A program made the position numbers and the translations under genes. The notes beneath the pieces were generated by a model, which did not search any database, had not been told where the DNA came from, and saw only the letters and a list, made by a program, of their open reading frames with translations. This document shows, in pieces, positions 36,966 to 44,207 of a stretch of DNA of 64,000 nt. Each line of letters opens with the position of its first letter. Position 1 is the first letter of the stretch. This DNA is from Microbacterium oleivorans (GTDB taxonomy: Bacteria; Actinomycetota; Actinomycetes; Actinomycetales; Microbacteriaceae): NCBI RefSeq assembly GCF_013389665.1, contig NZ_CP058316.1, positions 3,162,001-3,226,000 of the forward strand. The letters are read 5' to 3'.

Positions 36966-38186
36966 ATGATGGGTTCCAGGCGCGCCGGGGCTGCGGGCGC
37001 ATCTCCCGCGGCGGCCACGGCGATCAAGACGACGATCGCCGCACTCGCCGGAGCCCTCGGCCTCTCGCTGGCCATGCTCGGGACGGTGTCGATGCGCGTC
37101 GCGCGCAAGGTCGTGACGCCCGCGGGACGCGTGCCCGACACACGGCTCCTCGCCGTCGATGTCGCGGCGCAGACCGTCACGCTCTCGCGCACCGACGACA
37201 CGCAGCTGCCGGGACGCTACGGCCTGTTCACCACCGGCACCGCCGCGTATCTGAAGCTCGGTGCCGTGCTCTCCCTCGACGCGGCGTCGGTCAAGCGCAA
37301 ACTCCTCACCGAGATCTCCGTCGACGACCGGCTGTCGGCCGAGGCCGCCTTCAGCGGCTGGTACTACACGACGCCCGAAGAGCTGCACCTGCCGTTCCGG
37401 GCGGAGCTCGTGGGATCGCCGCTCGGTCCGTGCCCGGCGTGGTTCTTCCCGGCCGAGACCGCGGCGGATGAGCCCAGCGACACCTGGGTGATCCAGGTCC
37501 ACGGGCGCGGCACCACCCGGGCCGAGGCGCTGCGGGCCGTACCGGTCTTCCATGCGGCGGGGATCTCGTCGCTCCTGGTGTCGTACCGCAACGACGGCGA
37601 GGCGCCCCGCAGCCGTTCCGGCACCTACATGCTCGGGGCGACCGAATGGCGGGACGTGGATGCCGCCATCGGCGCCGCCCGGCGACGCGGTGCCCAGCGG
37701 GTCTTCATCATGGGCTGGTCGATGGGCGGGGCGATCGCGCTCCAGCTCGCGCTCGGCTCGGCGCACCGCGACCTCATCGCGGGCATCATCCTCGAGTCGC
37801 CGGCGATCGACTGGCGCGTCGTGCTGGACCACCAGGCGCAGCTGCTCCGCATCCCCGGTCCGGTCGCGACGACGGCCGTGCGCGCCCTCGACAGCGGATG
37901 GGGTTCGCGCCTGGTCGGGCTGAGCACCCCGATCCCGTTCGACACGCTCGACGTCGTGGCCCGGGCCGCCGAGCTGCGGCATCCGATCCTCATACTCCAC
38001 AGCGACGACGACGGATTCGTGCCGGCGGACGCCTCGTATGAGCTCGCCGAGGCGCGTCCGGATCTCGTCGAGCTGGAGGTGTTCCAGGTCGCGCGTCACA
38101 CGAAGCTGTGGAACTACGATCCCGACCGGTGGACGCGTGTCATCCGCGACTGGGTCGACCGGCAGCGCGCAGGCGCAGATAGCTGA
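36966..38186 (+). CDS. alpha/beta hydrolase, membrane-anchored
   Basis: A 406-aa hydrolase with an N-terminal hydrophobic segment at ~18-42 (signal anchor). The nucleophile elbow is GWSMGGA in FIMGWSMGGAIALQLAL. The acid is in LILHSDDDGFVP, and the base is His in VARHTKLWN. The preceding oxyanion strand is VIQVHGRGTTRAEAL. This is the cell-envelope esterase/peptidase-like layout common in Microbacterium; the substrate is not deducible. A second in-frame ATG (36969) follows the first. Its tail overlaps the convergent reductase gene by 47 bp. Confidence 0.83.
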   Translation: MMGSRRAGAAGASPAAATAIKTTIAALAGALGLSLAMLGTVSMRVARKVVTPAGRVPDTRLLAVDVAAQTVTLSRTDDTQLPGRYGLFTTGTAAYLKLGAVLSLDAASVKRKLLTEISVDDRLSAEAAFSGWYYTTPEELHLPFRAELVGSPLGPCPAWFFPAETAADEPSDTWVIQVHGRGTTRAEALRAVPVFHAAGISSLLVSYRNDGEAPRSRSGTYMLGATEWRDVDAAIGAARRRGAQRVFIMGWSMGGAIALQLALGSAHRDLIAGIILESPAIDWRVVLDHQAQLLRIPGPVATTAVRALDSGWGSRLVGLSTPIPFDTLDVVARAAELRHPILILHSDDDGFVPADASYELAEARPDLVELEVFQVARHTKLWNYDPDRWTRVIRDWVDRQRAGADS

Positions 38187-38847
38187 ACCCGGCCTCGTCC
38201 ATCAGCGCGCCCGTGACCGTCGTGTCGATGCCGTCGGTCACCGTCATCAGGGTCTGCGCGACCGGGGTGATCCGCGGCGCGACCGTGACGCAGTACTCGT
38301 CCACCACGCCGGCCGCCGCGAACTGCGAGACGAGCGTCGGCCCGCCCTCGCACACGAGGCGCGTCCATCCGCGAGCACGGAGCGCCGCGATGATCTCGCC
38401 CGGGGTGAGATCGGGGCCGGGGCCCGCGCGCACGACCGCGACGCCCGGGGGCAGGTCGGCCTCGACCGACGCGGGAATCACCACGACCACGCGGTCGGCG
38501 TCGGCCGCATCCAGTCGGTGGCCGTCGAGGCGTCCTGTCCGCGACACGATCGCCAGTGCCGCGCTGCGGGGGACGACGTAGCCTTCGGCCCGCACGCTCG
38601 CGGCGCCGACGACCACGACGTCGGCATCGCGGCGGATCATCCCGAGGATCGAGCGGTCGGTGGGACTCGTGATGCTGTCGCTCGTGCCGTCGCCGCCCGC
38701 CGCCGCGCCCGTCAGGGTGGTGACCATGTTCACCCGCACGTAGGAGCCGGGCTCGCGCCGGTACCGTCCGGCCAGCCAGTGGCGGCCCGCCTCGGTCGCG
38801 GTATCGCCGCTCTCGCCGGTCGCCGGGAGCATCTCGGTCACACGCAC
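38140..38847 (-). CDS. RibD C-terminal-domain (pyrimidine reductase family) protein
   Basis: A 235-aa NADPH-dependent reductase-fold protein related to RibD C-terminal and dihydrofolate reductase domains. Visible blocks: VRVNMVTTLTGAAAG (substrate strand), SPTDRSILGMIRRDADVVVVGAASVRAEGY (two adjoining pieces of the fold), and RLVCEGGPTLVSQF. A stand-alone reductase could act on a pteridine- or riboflavin-like substrate; no rib genes are nearby. GTG 38847 is chosen over GTG 38841 and ATG 38832 because CAGGAT (38854-38859, minus strand) ends 7 nt before it. The open frame beyond is not coding. Confidence 0.85.
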   Translation of the reverse strand: MRVTEMLPATGESGDTATEAGRHWLAGRYRREPGSYVRVNMVTTLTGAAAGGDGTSDSITSPTDRSILGMIRRDADVVVVGAASVRAEGYVVPRSAALAIVSRTGRLDGHRLDAADADRVVVVIPASVEADLPPGVAVVRAGPGPDLTPGEIIAALRARGWTRLVCEGGPTLVSQFAAAGVVDEYCVTVAPRITPVAQTLMTVTDGIDTTVTGALMDEAGFSYLRLRAAGRPSRG

Positions 38848-38853
38848 AGCGTC

Positions 38854-38874
38854 ATCCTGCCACGCGGCTAGGGT
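38854..38874. promoter_or_regulatory. back-to-back leaderless promoters (CAGGAT minus, TAGGGT plus)
   Basis: CAGGAT on the minus strand (38859-38854) ends 7 nt before GTG 38847. TAGGGT on the plus strand (38869-38874) ends 7 nt before the zapE GTG 38881. The two genes thus start 34 bp apart with no leaders. Confidence 0.5.
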
Positions 38875-38880
38875 TGACCC

Positions 38881-39909
38881 GTGACGAGCACATCCGCCGG
38901 AATCCTGCGCCTCAGCGACCGTCGACCCGAGGTCAGCGGGGCGCAGATGCTCACCGCGCTCGTGCCGCCGCCGCAGTTCGACGGGGCGACCTTCGACTCC
39001 TATCGTGCCGACCCGCAGTACCCCTCGCAGCAGGAGGCCAAGGACCTGCTCGAGGTGTTCGCCGGCGGCGGGGCGCCCGCGGCCAAGGGTGGTCTCTTCC
39101 GCCGGGCGAAGAAGGCTCCCGCGACCAAGCCGGGCGTGTACCTCGACGGCGGGTTCGGTGTGGGCAAGACCCACCTCCTCGCCGCCGTCTACCACGCGAT
39201 GCCGGCCCGCCGGAAGTATTTCGGATCCTTCATCGAGTACACCGCGCTCGTTGGCGCGGTCGGCTACCAGAACACCGTGCAGCTGCTGCGCGGTGCGGAC
39301 CTGCTGTGCATCGACGAGTTCGAGCTCGACGATCCGGGCGACACCATGGTCATGACCCGGCTGCTGGGTGAGCTCGTCGCCTCCGGCACGCGGCTGGCCG
39401 CCACCTCCAACACCCCGCCCAACGCACTGGGCGAGGGGCGCTTCGCGGCGCAGGACTTCCTCCGCGAGATCCATGCGATGTCGGCGAGCTTCGAGACCAT
39501 CCGGATCGACGGCACCGACTACCGCCAGCGCGCCGTCGATGGGCACGCCGTCTCGCTGGCCCCGGACGAGTACGAGCGGACCGTCACGGATGCCGCCGCC
39601 GCCGAGGCGGTATCGGACGACGTGTTCGCCGAGGTCGTGGCGCATCTGGCGACGGTGCATCCGTCGCGCTACATCCGCCTGATCGACGGGGTGTCGGTGA
39701 TCGGACTGCGCGACGTGGCCCAGCTGACCGACCAGTCGGCCGCGTTGCGGTTCGTGGCCTTCGTCGACCGCGCCTACGACGCCCAGATCCCCATTCGCGC
39801 CACCGGCCGCCCGCTCGACGAGGTCTTCGGCGACGAGATGCTGGGTGGCGGGTACCGCAAGAAGTACCTGCGCGCGATCTCGCGACTCGTCGCTCTCACC
39901 CACTCCTGA
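38881..39909 (+). CDS. zapE: cell division protein ZapE / AFG1-like ATPase
   Basis: A 342-aa P-loop ATPase. Walker A is GGFGVGKTHLLAAVYH, and Walker B is DLLCIDEFELDDPGDT, with sensor-type TSNTPPNALGEGRF. In E. coli ZapE associates with the Z ring; mitochondrial AFG1/LACE1 relatives act in protein turnover, so the exact role here is uncertain. The N-terminal ~75 residues are hydrophilic and include a KK-rich loop (RRAKKAPATK). GTG 38881 fits a leaderless start from TAGGGT. Confidence 0.88.
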   Translation: MTSTSAGILRLSDRRPEVSGAQMLTALVPPPQFDGATFDSYRADPQYPSQQEAKDLLEVFAGGGAPAAKGGLFRRAKKAPATKPGVYLDGGFGVGKTHLLAAVYHAMPARRKYFGSFIEYTALVGAVGYQNTVQLLRGADLLCIDEFELDDPGDTMVMTRLLGELVASGTRLAATSNTPPNALGEGRFAAQDFLREIHAMSASFETIRIDGTDYRQRAVDGHAVSLAPDEYERTVTDAAAAEAVSDDVFAEVVAHLATVHPSRYIRLIDGVSVIGLRDVAQLTDQSAALRFVAFVDRAYDAQIPIRATGRPLDEVFGDEMLGGGYRKKYLRAISRLVALTHS

Positions 39910-39969
39910 GCCGTCGCGCAGAGCATCCTCGGCGCGTGGAAACCTGATGTTTACCGGGGGAGCGATCGC

Positions 39970-40008
39970 GTAACCGTCCGGAAACACGACTGCGTGGTCG
40001 CGGGAAAC
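39970..40008 (+). promoter_or_regulatory. GlnR-type binding site upstream of amtB
   Basis: GTAAC-n6-GAAAC (39970-39985) matches the actinobacterial GlnR half-site gTnAC-n6-GaAAC exactly. A weaker second half follows after 6 nt: GCGTG-n7-GAAAC (39992-40008). It lies about 70 bp before the amtB start, upstream of a TACACC element (40040-40045), a position suited to activation under nitrogen limitation. Confidence 0.55.
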
Positions 40009-40075
40009 TGTCGCCCCCGACACTGAGGGGACCCGACGCTACACCTGCGTCCCTGCAGAGAGGTTTCCCTTCGAG

Positions 40076-41344
40076 ATGGATCAAGGCAACACCGCATTCA
40101 TACTCATCGCGGCCGCGTTCGTCCTGCTGATGACGCCTGGACTCGCGTTCTTCTACGGCGGCCTCGTCAAGGCCAAGAGCGTCATCAGCATGATGATGAT
40201 GAGCTTCGGCGCGCTCGGACTGATCGGCGTCCTCTGGGTGCTCTTCGGGTACGCCATCGCCTTCCCCGGCGCTGAGGGCACCGTCGCACCCTGGTCGATC
40301 GACTGGAGCGCCATCGGCCTGAGCAGCCTGCTCGAGACGCCCGAAGACGCCGCGTTCCCGCCGATGGCCTTCGTCTGCTTCCAGGCGACGTTCGCCATCC
40401 TCACCGTCGCGCTCGTGTCGGGCGCCATCGCCGACCGGGCCAAGTTCGGCTCGTGGATGCTGTTCGCCGGCATCTGGGCGACGGTCGTCTACTTCCCGGT
40501 CGCCAGCTGGGTCTTCAACTTCGGCCCCGCCGACGACGGCTCGTTCGAGTACGGCGGCTGGATCACCCACGGTCTGCAGGAGGCCTTCGGCGTCGGTGCG
40601 ATCGACTTCGCCGGTGGCACCGCCGTCCACATCAACGCCGGTGCAGCAGCGCTGGCACTGGCGCTCGTCCTCGGCAAGCGTGTCGGCTTCCAGAAGGGCG
40701 TGCACGTCCCGCACAACCCGCCCTTCGTGCTTCTCGGTGCCGGTCTGCTGTGGTTCGGCTGGTTCGGCTTCAACGCGGGCTCCGAGCTCGCCGCCGACGG
40801 CACCGCTGCGCTGGCGTTCATCAACACGATCGCCGCTCCCGCCGCAGCTCTGCTCGCCTGGCTGCTCGTCGAGAAGATCAAGGACGGCAAGCCCACCTCG
40901 GTCGGCGCCGCCTCGGGTGCCGTCGCCGGTCTGGTGGCCATCACGCCGGCCTGCGCCTCGGTCGACCCGATCTGGGCCATCCTGCTCGGCTTCATCGCCG
41001 GTGCGGCCTGCGCCCTGGCGATCGAGCTGAAGTACAAGCTCGGCTTCGACGACTCGCTCGACGTCGTGGGCATCCACCTCGTCGGCGGCCTGATCGGAAC
41101 GCTGTATCTCGGCTTCTTCGCCAACGGCACGGGCCTGTTCATGGGCGGCGACGCCACCCAGCTGCTCGTGCAGGCGATCGCAGCCTTCGCGGTCCTCGCG
41201 TACTCGTTCGTGCTCTCGTTCGTCATCGGTCTCGCGATCGAGAAGACGATCGGCTTCCGCGTGAAGAACGAGGACGAGATCGCCGGCATCGACACCGTCG
41301 TGCACGGCGAGGTCGGCTACACCCTGTCGGACACGAAGGTCTGA
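40076..41344 (+). CDS. amtB: ammonium transporter
   Basis: A 422-aa Amt/MEP/Rh channel with eleven expected membrane helices. The N-terminus is outside (NTAFILIAAAFVLLMTPGLA). The twin histidines of the pore are His185 in GTAVHINAGAA and His334 in VGIHLVGGLIG. Conserved blocks include FFYGGLVKAKS and LLWFGWFGFNAGSELA. ATG 40076 follows AGAGAGG at a longer than usual distance. There is no glnK or glnD behind it, and a strong terminator closes it, so its PII partner must be elsewhere or absent. Confidence 0.95.
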   Translation: MDQGNTAFILIAAAFVLLMTPGLAFFYGGLVKAKSVISMMMMSFGALGLIGVLWVLFGYAIAFPGAEGTVAPWSIDWSAIGLSSLLETPEDAAFPPMAFVCFQATFAILTVALVSGAIADRAKFGSWMLFAGIWATVVYFPVASWVFNFGPADDGSFEYGGWITHGLQEAFGVGAIDFAGGTAVHINAGAAALALALVLGKRVGFQKGVHVPHNPPFVLLGAGLLWFGWFGFNAGSELAADGTAALAFINTIAAPAAALLAWLLVEKIKDGKPTSVGAASGAVAGLVAITPACASVDPIWAILLGFIAGAACALAIELKYKLGFDDSLDVVGIHLVGGLIGTLYLGFFANGTGLFMGGDATQLLVQAIAAFAVLAYSFVLSFVIGLAIEKTIGFRVKNEDEIAGIDTVVHGEVGYTLSDTKV

Positions 41345-41367
41345 TCGGACCTCGTCACCGCATCCCG

Positions 41368-41405
41368 GGGCGGGGCATCGTGGAGAGATCCGCGATGCCC
41401 CGCCC
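41368..41405 (+). terminator. terminator after amtB
   Basis: Stem GGGCGGGGCATCG (41368-41380) / CGATGCCCCGCCC (41393-41405), extendable through TGGA/TCCG to 17 bp with a GAGA loop, followed by TTCT. Confidence 0.82.
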
Positions 41406-41534
41406 TTCTGCGTACCCGTGCCCGTGCGCGTCGGCTCGCGGGTCGGCGCGGACGGGGGTCGAGTCTCACCTGGAAGGTCGCGCCGCGTCAGAGGGAACGC
41501 GGGGGCATGAGCGGCCAGCTGAAGCGCTGCGAAT

Positions 41535-41568
41535 GCGGCTGCGGCTGCGGCTGCGGCTGCGGCTGCGG
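41535..41568 (+). repeat. hexanucleotide tandem repeat (GCGGCT)5
   Basis: Five exact copies of GCGGCT plus GCGG, ending 3 bp before the -10 (41572-41577) of the next gene. In one frame it encodes Cys-Gly repeats from ATG 41507, in another Leu-Arg repeats. Slippage here could alter promoter spacing. The rest of 41406-41534 shows no convincing gene. Confidence 0.75.
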
Positions 41569-41583
41569 AGCTAGTTTGGGTCC

Positions 41584-42111
41584 ATGGGTGTGCTGTCACG
41601 CGTATGGGATCTGCTGCGTCCACGCCAGGCTTCTGCCGGATCGCAACGAGGAGGAGCCTCCACCCGCGCGGGTTCCACGCCCGCGACCGCCGCGGCGGCG
41701 GCATCCGTCGTCGAGGTGGACCTGCCGCCGGCCCGCGGCCTGCGACTGGGATACGAGCCGCGTCCGGATTCCTTTCCTGACCCCGGAGAGATCGTGTGGG
41801 CCTGGGTGCCGTACGCCGAAGACGCGTCGCGGGGCAAGGACCGCCCGCTGCTCGTGCTCGCCCGCGCAGACGGCGACCGCAGCTGGGCCATGAAGCTGAC
41901 CAGCAAGCCGCACGACGGCGAACGCGATCACCTGCCCCTGGGGACCGGCGACTGGGACCGCCTGGGGAGGCCGTCCTGGCTCGACGTGAATCAGATCTAC
42001 CTCGTGTCGTCGTCGGGCCTCCGCCGTGACGCCGGTGCGCTCGGGCGCGCCGCGTACGACCGTGTCGCGCGTGCGCTCTCGCAGCGCTACGGGTGGTCCG
42101 TCTCGCGCTGA
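41584..42111 (+). CDS. PemK/MazF-like protein, no adjacent antitoxin
   Basis: A 175-aa protein whose residues ~60-170 fit the PemK/MazF fold: PDPGEIVWAWVPYAED, KDRPLLVLARADGD (beta strand with conserved Arg-Pro), AMKLTSKPHD and DVNQIYLVSSSGLRRD. MazF toxins cleave mRNA, but this one has a ~55-residue Ala/Arg-rich N-terminal extension and no small antitoxin gene on either side, so toxicity is doubtful. TAGTTT (41572-41577) ends 7 nt before ATG 41584 (leaderless), with a hexanucleotide repeat just upstream. A GC hairpin (CCCTCGC ... GCGAGGG) follows the stop. Confidence 0.75.
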   Translation: MGVLSRVWDLLRPRQASAGSQRGGASTRAGSTPATAAAAASVVEVDLPPARGLRLGYEPRPDSFPDPGEIVWAWVPYAEDASRGKDRPLLVLARADGDRSWAMKLTSKPHDGERDHLPLGTGDWDRLGRPSWLDVNQIYLVSSSGLRRDAGALGRAAYDRVARALSQRYGWSVSR

Positions 42112-42237
42112 GCGCCCTCGCCCGTCCGTGCGAGGGGGCGGGGATGCCGCCACGGCGCACCGTACCGGGCGCGCCGTCCCCGCGGGTGTGCGTCCTCACG
42201 CGCGCGCAGCCGCACGGCCGGCCTGTCGTGGTGTTTC

Positions 42238-42981
42238 ATGATCGGCATGAGCGAATCGTCGGCGGCGACACCCGGGGCGCACCCGGCGGAACCGCACGCG
42301 GCATCCATCTCGGGCCGCCTCAACTGGCTGCGCGCCGGCGTGCTGGGGGCGAACGACGGGATCGTGTCGACCGCCGCGCTCGTCGTGGGTGTGGCCGGCG
42401 CCACGACGCAGGCGGCCCCGATCCTCGCCGCCGGTGTCGCCGGGCTCGTCGGCGGTGCGATCTCGATGGCGCTGGGGGAGTACGTCTCGGTCAGCAGTCA
42501 GAGGGACAGTCAGCGCGCTCTGATCTCGAAGGAGCGGCGGGAGCTCGCCGACGATCCGGACGCCGAGCTCGCCGAACTCGCGGGGCTGTACGAGCAACGC
42601 GGCCTGACGGCCGAGACGGCTCGCCGGGTGGCGGAGGAGCTCACCGAACACGACGTGCTCGCCGCGCATCTCGACGCCGAGCTCGGCTTCGGGGAGGACA
42701 CCGTCGTGAGTCCCTGGGCCGCAGCCGGTGCCAGCGCACTGGCCTTCACCATCGGCGCGTTGCTGCCGCTGATCGCGATCCTGCTGCCGCCGGCCGGGCT
42801 GCGGGTACCGGTGACGTTCGCCGTGGTACTCGCGGCTCTCGCCCTGACCGGCTTCGCGAGCGCGCGCCTGGGCGGGAGCCCGGCTCTCCGCCCCGTCGTC
42901 CGGATCGTGCTCGGGGGAGCTCTGGCCCTGGCCGCGACGTTCGGGATCGGCTCCCTCCTCGGGGCGTCCGGGATCGTGTAG
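42238..42981 (+). CDS. VIT1/CCC1-type iron/manganese transporter family protein
   Basis: A 247-aa membrane protein of the vacuolar-iron-transporter family, which exports Fe2+ or Mn2+. TM1 contains the signature GANDGIVSTAALVVGVAGA. TM2 ends LVGGAISMALGEYVSVSSQ, followed by the cytosolic charged helices (EELTEHDVLAAHLDAELG). Three further helices follow (AFTIGALLPLIAILL, FAVVLAALALTGFASA, IVLGGALALAATFGIGSL). ATG 42247 (MSES) is an equally possible start, since no ribosome-binding site separates the two. The gap before the gene (42112-42237) shows only a weak hairpin. Confidence 0.9.
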   Translation: MIGMSESSAATPGAHPAEPHAASISGRLNWLRAGVLGANDGIVSTAALVVGVAGATTQAAPILAAGVAGLVGGAISMALGEYVSVSSQRDSQRALISKERRELADDPDAELAELAGLYEQRGLTAETARRVAEELTEHDVLAAHLDAELGFGEDTVVSPWAAAGASALAFTIGALLPLIAILLPPAGLRVPVTFAVVLAALALTGFASARLGGSPALRPVVRIVLGGALALAATFGIGSLLGASGIV

Positions 42982-43018
42982 CCGGATGCTCGCCACGTGC
43001 ACGTCGGGTGGGATGCGA

Positions 43019-43043
43019 AAACCCCCGGGCATGCCGGGGGTTT
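43019..43043 (-). terminator. terminator of tRNA-Val(CAC)
   Basis: AAACCCCCGG (43019-43028) / CCGGGGGTTT (43034-43043) with T- and A-runs at the ends; it serves the minus-strand tRNA and possibly the convergent transporter gene. Confidence 0.8.
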
Positions 43044-43048
43044 CTCTG

Positions 43049-43121
43049 TGGGCGATGCGGGACTCGAACCCACGACCTCTTCCGTGTGAAGGAAGCGCGC
43101 TACCAACTGCGCCAATCGCCC
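43049..43121 (-). tRNA. tRNA-Val(CAC)
   Basis: A 73-nt cloverleaf with acceptor GGGCGAT/ATCGCCC and discriminator A. The D-loop contains AGTTGGTA. The anticodon stem CTTCC/GGAAG holds the loop TTCACAC (anticodon CAC). The T-arm is GTGGGTTCGAGTCCCGC. No CCA is encoded. TATGCT (43149-43154, minus strand) is a plausible -10. Confidence 0.95.
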
Positions 43122-43236
43122 GTGCCGGCCTCGAAGGGCCGAGACACGAGCATACCGGATGCCGGAGCCCCCCTCGAACGGCGCGGGGCAGACACGCGCG
43201 GGGCGCCGCCGGTTTTGCGCTCCCGCGATCGTCGGC

Positions 43237-43242
43237 TAATGT
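43237..43242 (+). promoter_or_regulatory. -10 TAATGT of the tRNA-Gly/Cys/Val operon
   Basis: TAATGT stands out as an AT-rich island 33 bp before tRNA-Gly; three same-strand tRNA genes follow before one terminator. Confidence 0.45.
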
Positions 43243-43274
43243 TTAACAAGTGCCGGAGCGATCCGGAACGAAAT

Positions 43275-43346
43275 GCGGATGTAGCGCAGTGGTAGCGCAT
43301 CACCTTGCCAAGGTGAGGGTCGCGAGTTCGAATCTCGTCATCCGCT
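43275..43346 (+). tRNA. tRNA-Gly(GCC)
   Basis: 72 nt with acceptor GCGGATG/CATCCGC. The anticodon loop TTGCCAA (GCC) sits in the stem CACC/GGTG. The T-arm is GCGAGTTCGAATCTCGT. Discriminator T; no encoded CCA. Confidence 0.95.
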
Positions 43347-43401
43347 CGAGTGCGAGGATCTCCTGTGAGGGAGGTCCGGCACGTGGGTCAGAACCACACA
43401 C

Positions 43402-43472
43402 GGTGGCGTGGCCGAGCGGCTAGGCACCGGCCTGCAAAGCCGTTTACACGGGTTCGAATCCCGTCGCCACCT
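43402..43472 (+). tRNA. tRNA-Cys(GCA)
   Basis: 71 nt with acceptor GGTGGCG/CGCCACC and the U discriminator expected for tRNA-Cys. The anticodon loop CTGCAAA (GCA) and T-arm ACGGGTTCGAATCCCGT are present. Confidence 0.95.
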
Positions 43473-43499
43473 CGCCTCATAACTGAACAGCCTGTACAG

Positions 43500-43571
43500 G
43501 CGCGATTGGCGCAGCGGTAGCGCGCTTCCCTGACACGGAAGAGGTCACTGGTTCGATCCCAGTATCGCGCA
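43500..43571 (+). tRNA. tRNA-Val(GAC)
   Basis: 72 nt with acceptor GCGCGAT/ATCGCGC and discriminator A. The anticodon loop CTGACAC (GAC) sits in the stem CTTCC/GGAAG. The T-arm is ACTGGTTCGATCCCAGT. Apart from its acceptor, anticodon and T-stem it is nearly identical to the inverted tRNA-Val(CAC). Confidence 0.95.
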
Positions 43572-43576
43572 CCGAG

Positions 43577-43601
43577 AAACCCCCGGCCTCGCCGGGGGTT
43601 T
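43577..43601 (+). terminator. terminator of the tRNA operon
   Basis: AAACCCCCGGC (43577-43587) / GCCGGGGGTTT (43591-43601) with a 3-nt loop and a T-run; an inverted near-copy of the tRNA-Val(CAC) terminator. Confidence 0.85.
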
Positions 43602-43669
43602 TGTCGTTTCGGGGCACCGGTTCTCGCGACATCCGCGCCGCCGGGTTGGCCGGGGCTAGGCTCGGGCGC

Positions 43670-44176
43670 ATGACGCAACTCGTGCTCACCGTCGTCGGCG
43701 ACGACCGGGTCGGACTCGTGCGGACGCTCGCCGATACGGTGGCCGCCCACGGCGGCAACTGGGAGCGCAGCGAGCTCGCCGAGCTCGCCGGCGCATTCGC
43801 GGGCATCGTTCTCGTCGATGTGCCGGAGGAGAGCCGGGACGTCCTCGTGGCGGCCCTCGAGCGGCTCGACGGGCTGCTGCGCATCACGACCCATCAGCCC
43901 CTCCCGCCCGAGACGGCCACCGGTCAGGTCCTTCGCTTCACCGTTCTCGGCAACGACCGCCCGGGCATCGTCCGCGAGGTCAGCGACGCCATCGGGGCGC
44001 ACGCGCTGAGCATCGACGGACTGACCAGTCGCACGCTCGACGCGCCGATGGCGGGAGGCACGCTGTTCGAGGCGACGCTGGTCGTGCGGCTCCCGGCGGG
44101 CTTCGACACCGAGGAGGTCATCGCCGACCTCGAGCGTCTGGCGGGCGAGATCCAGGTCGATCTGACGCTCGTCTGA
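43670..44176 (+). CDS. ACT-domain protein, GcvR-like
   Basis: A 168-aa protein with two ACT domains: residues ~1-80 (MTQLVLTVVGDDRVGLVRT) and ~85-168 (VLRFTVLGNDRPGIVREVSD). The arrangement is that of GcvR-type regulators, which sense amino acids. No gcv genes are near, so the ligand is unknown. A longer frame begins at 43601 inside the tRNA terminator. ATG 43670 is preferred because TAGGCT (43657-43662) ends 8 nt before it and the ACT homology starts there. Confidence 0.87.
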   Translation: MTQLVLTVVGDDRVGLVRTLADTVAAHGGNWERSELAELAGAFAGIVLVDVPEESRDVLVAALERLDGLLRITTHQPLPPETATGQVLRFTVLGNDRPGIVREVSDAIGAHALSIDGLTSRTLDAPMAGGTLFEATLVVRLPAGFDTEEVIADLERLAGEIQVDLTLV

Positions 44177-44181
44177 GGCAG

Positions 44182-44198
44182 GCCGGCGGTCTGCCGGC
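44182..44198. terminator. short hairpin between convergent genes
   Basis: GCCGGC (44182-44187) / GCCGGC (44193-44198), self-complementary arms with a 5-nt loop, in the 31-bp gap between the ACT gene and the permease gene. Only six pairs. Confidence 0.3.
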
Positions 44199-44207
44199 GG
44201 GGCCGCT

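Noticed and set aside
41507..41893. A Cys-Gly-repeat ORF of 128 codons
   Set aside because: Beyond the repeat it runs out of frame through the PemK-like gene, with no homology; kept only as a repeat observation.
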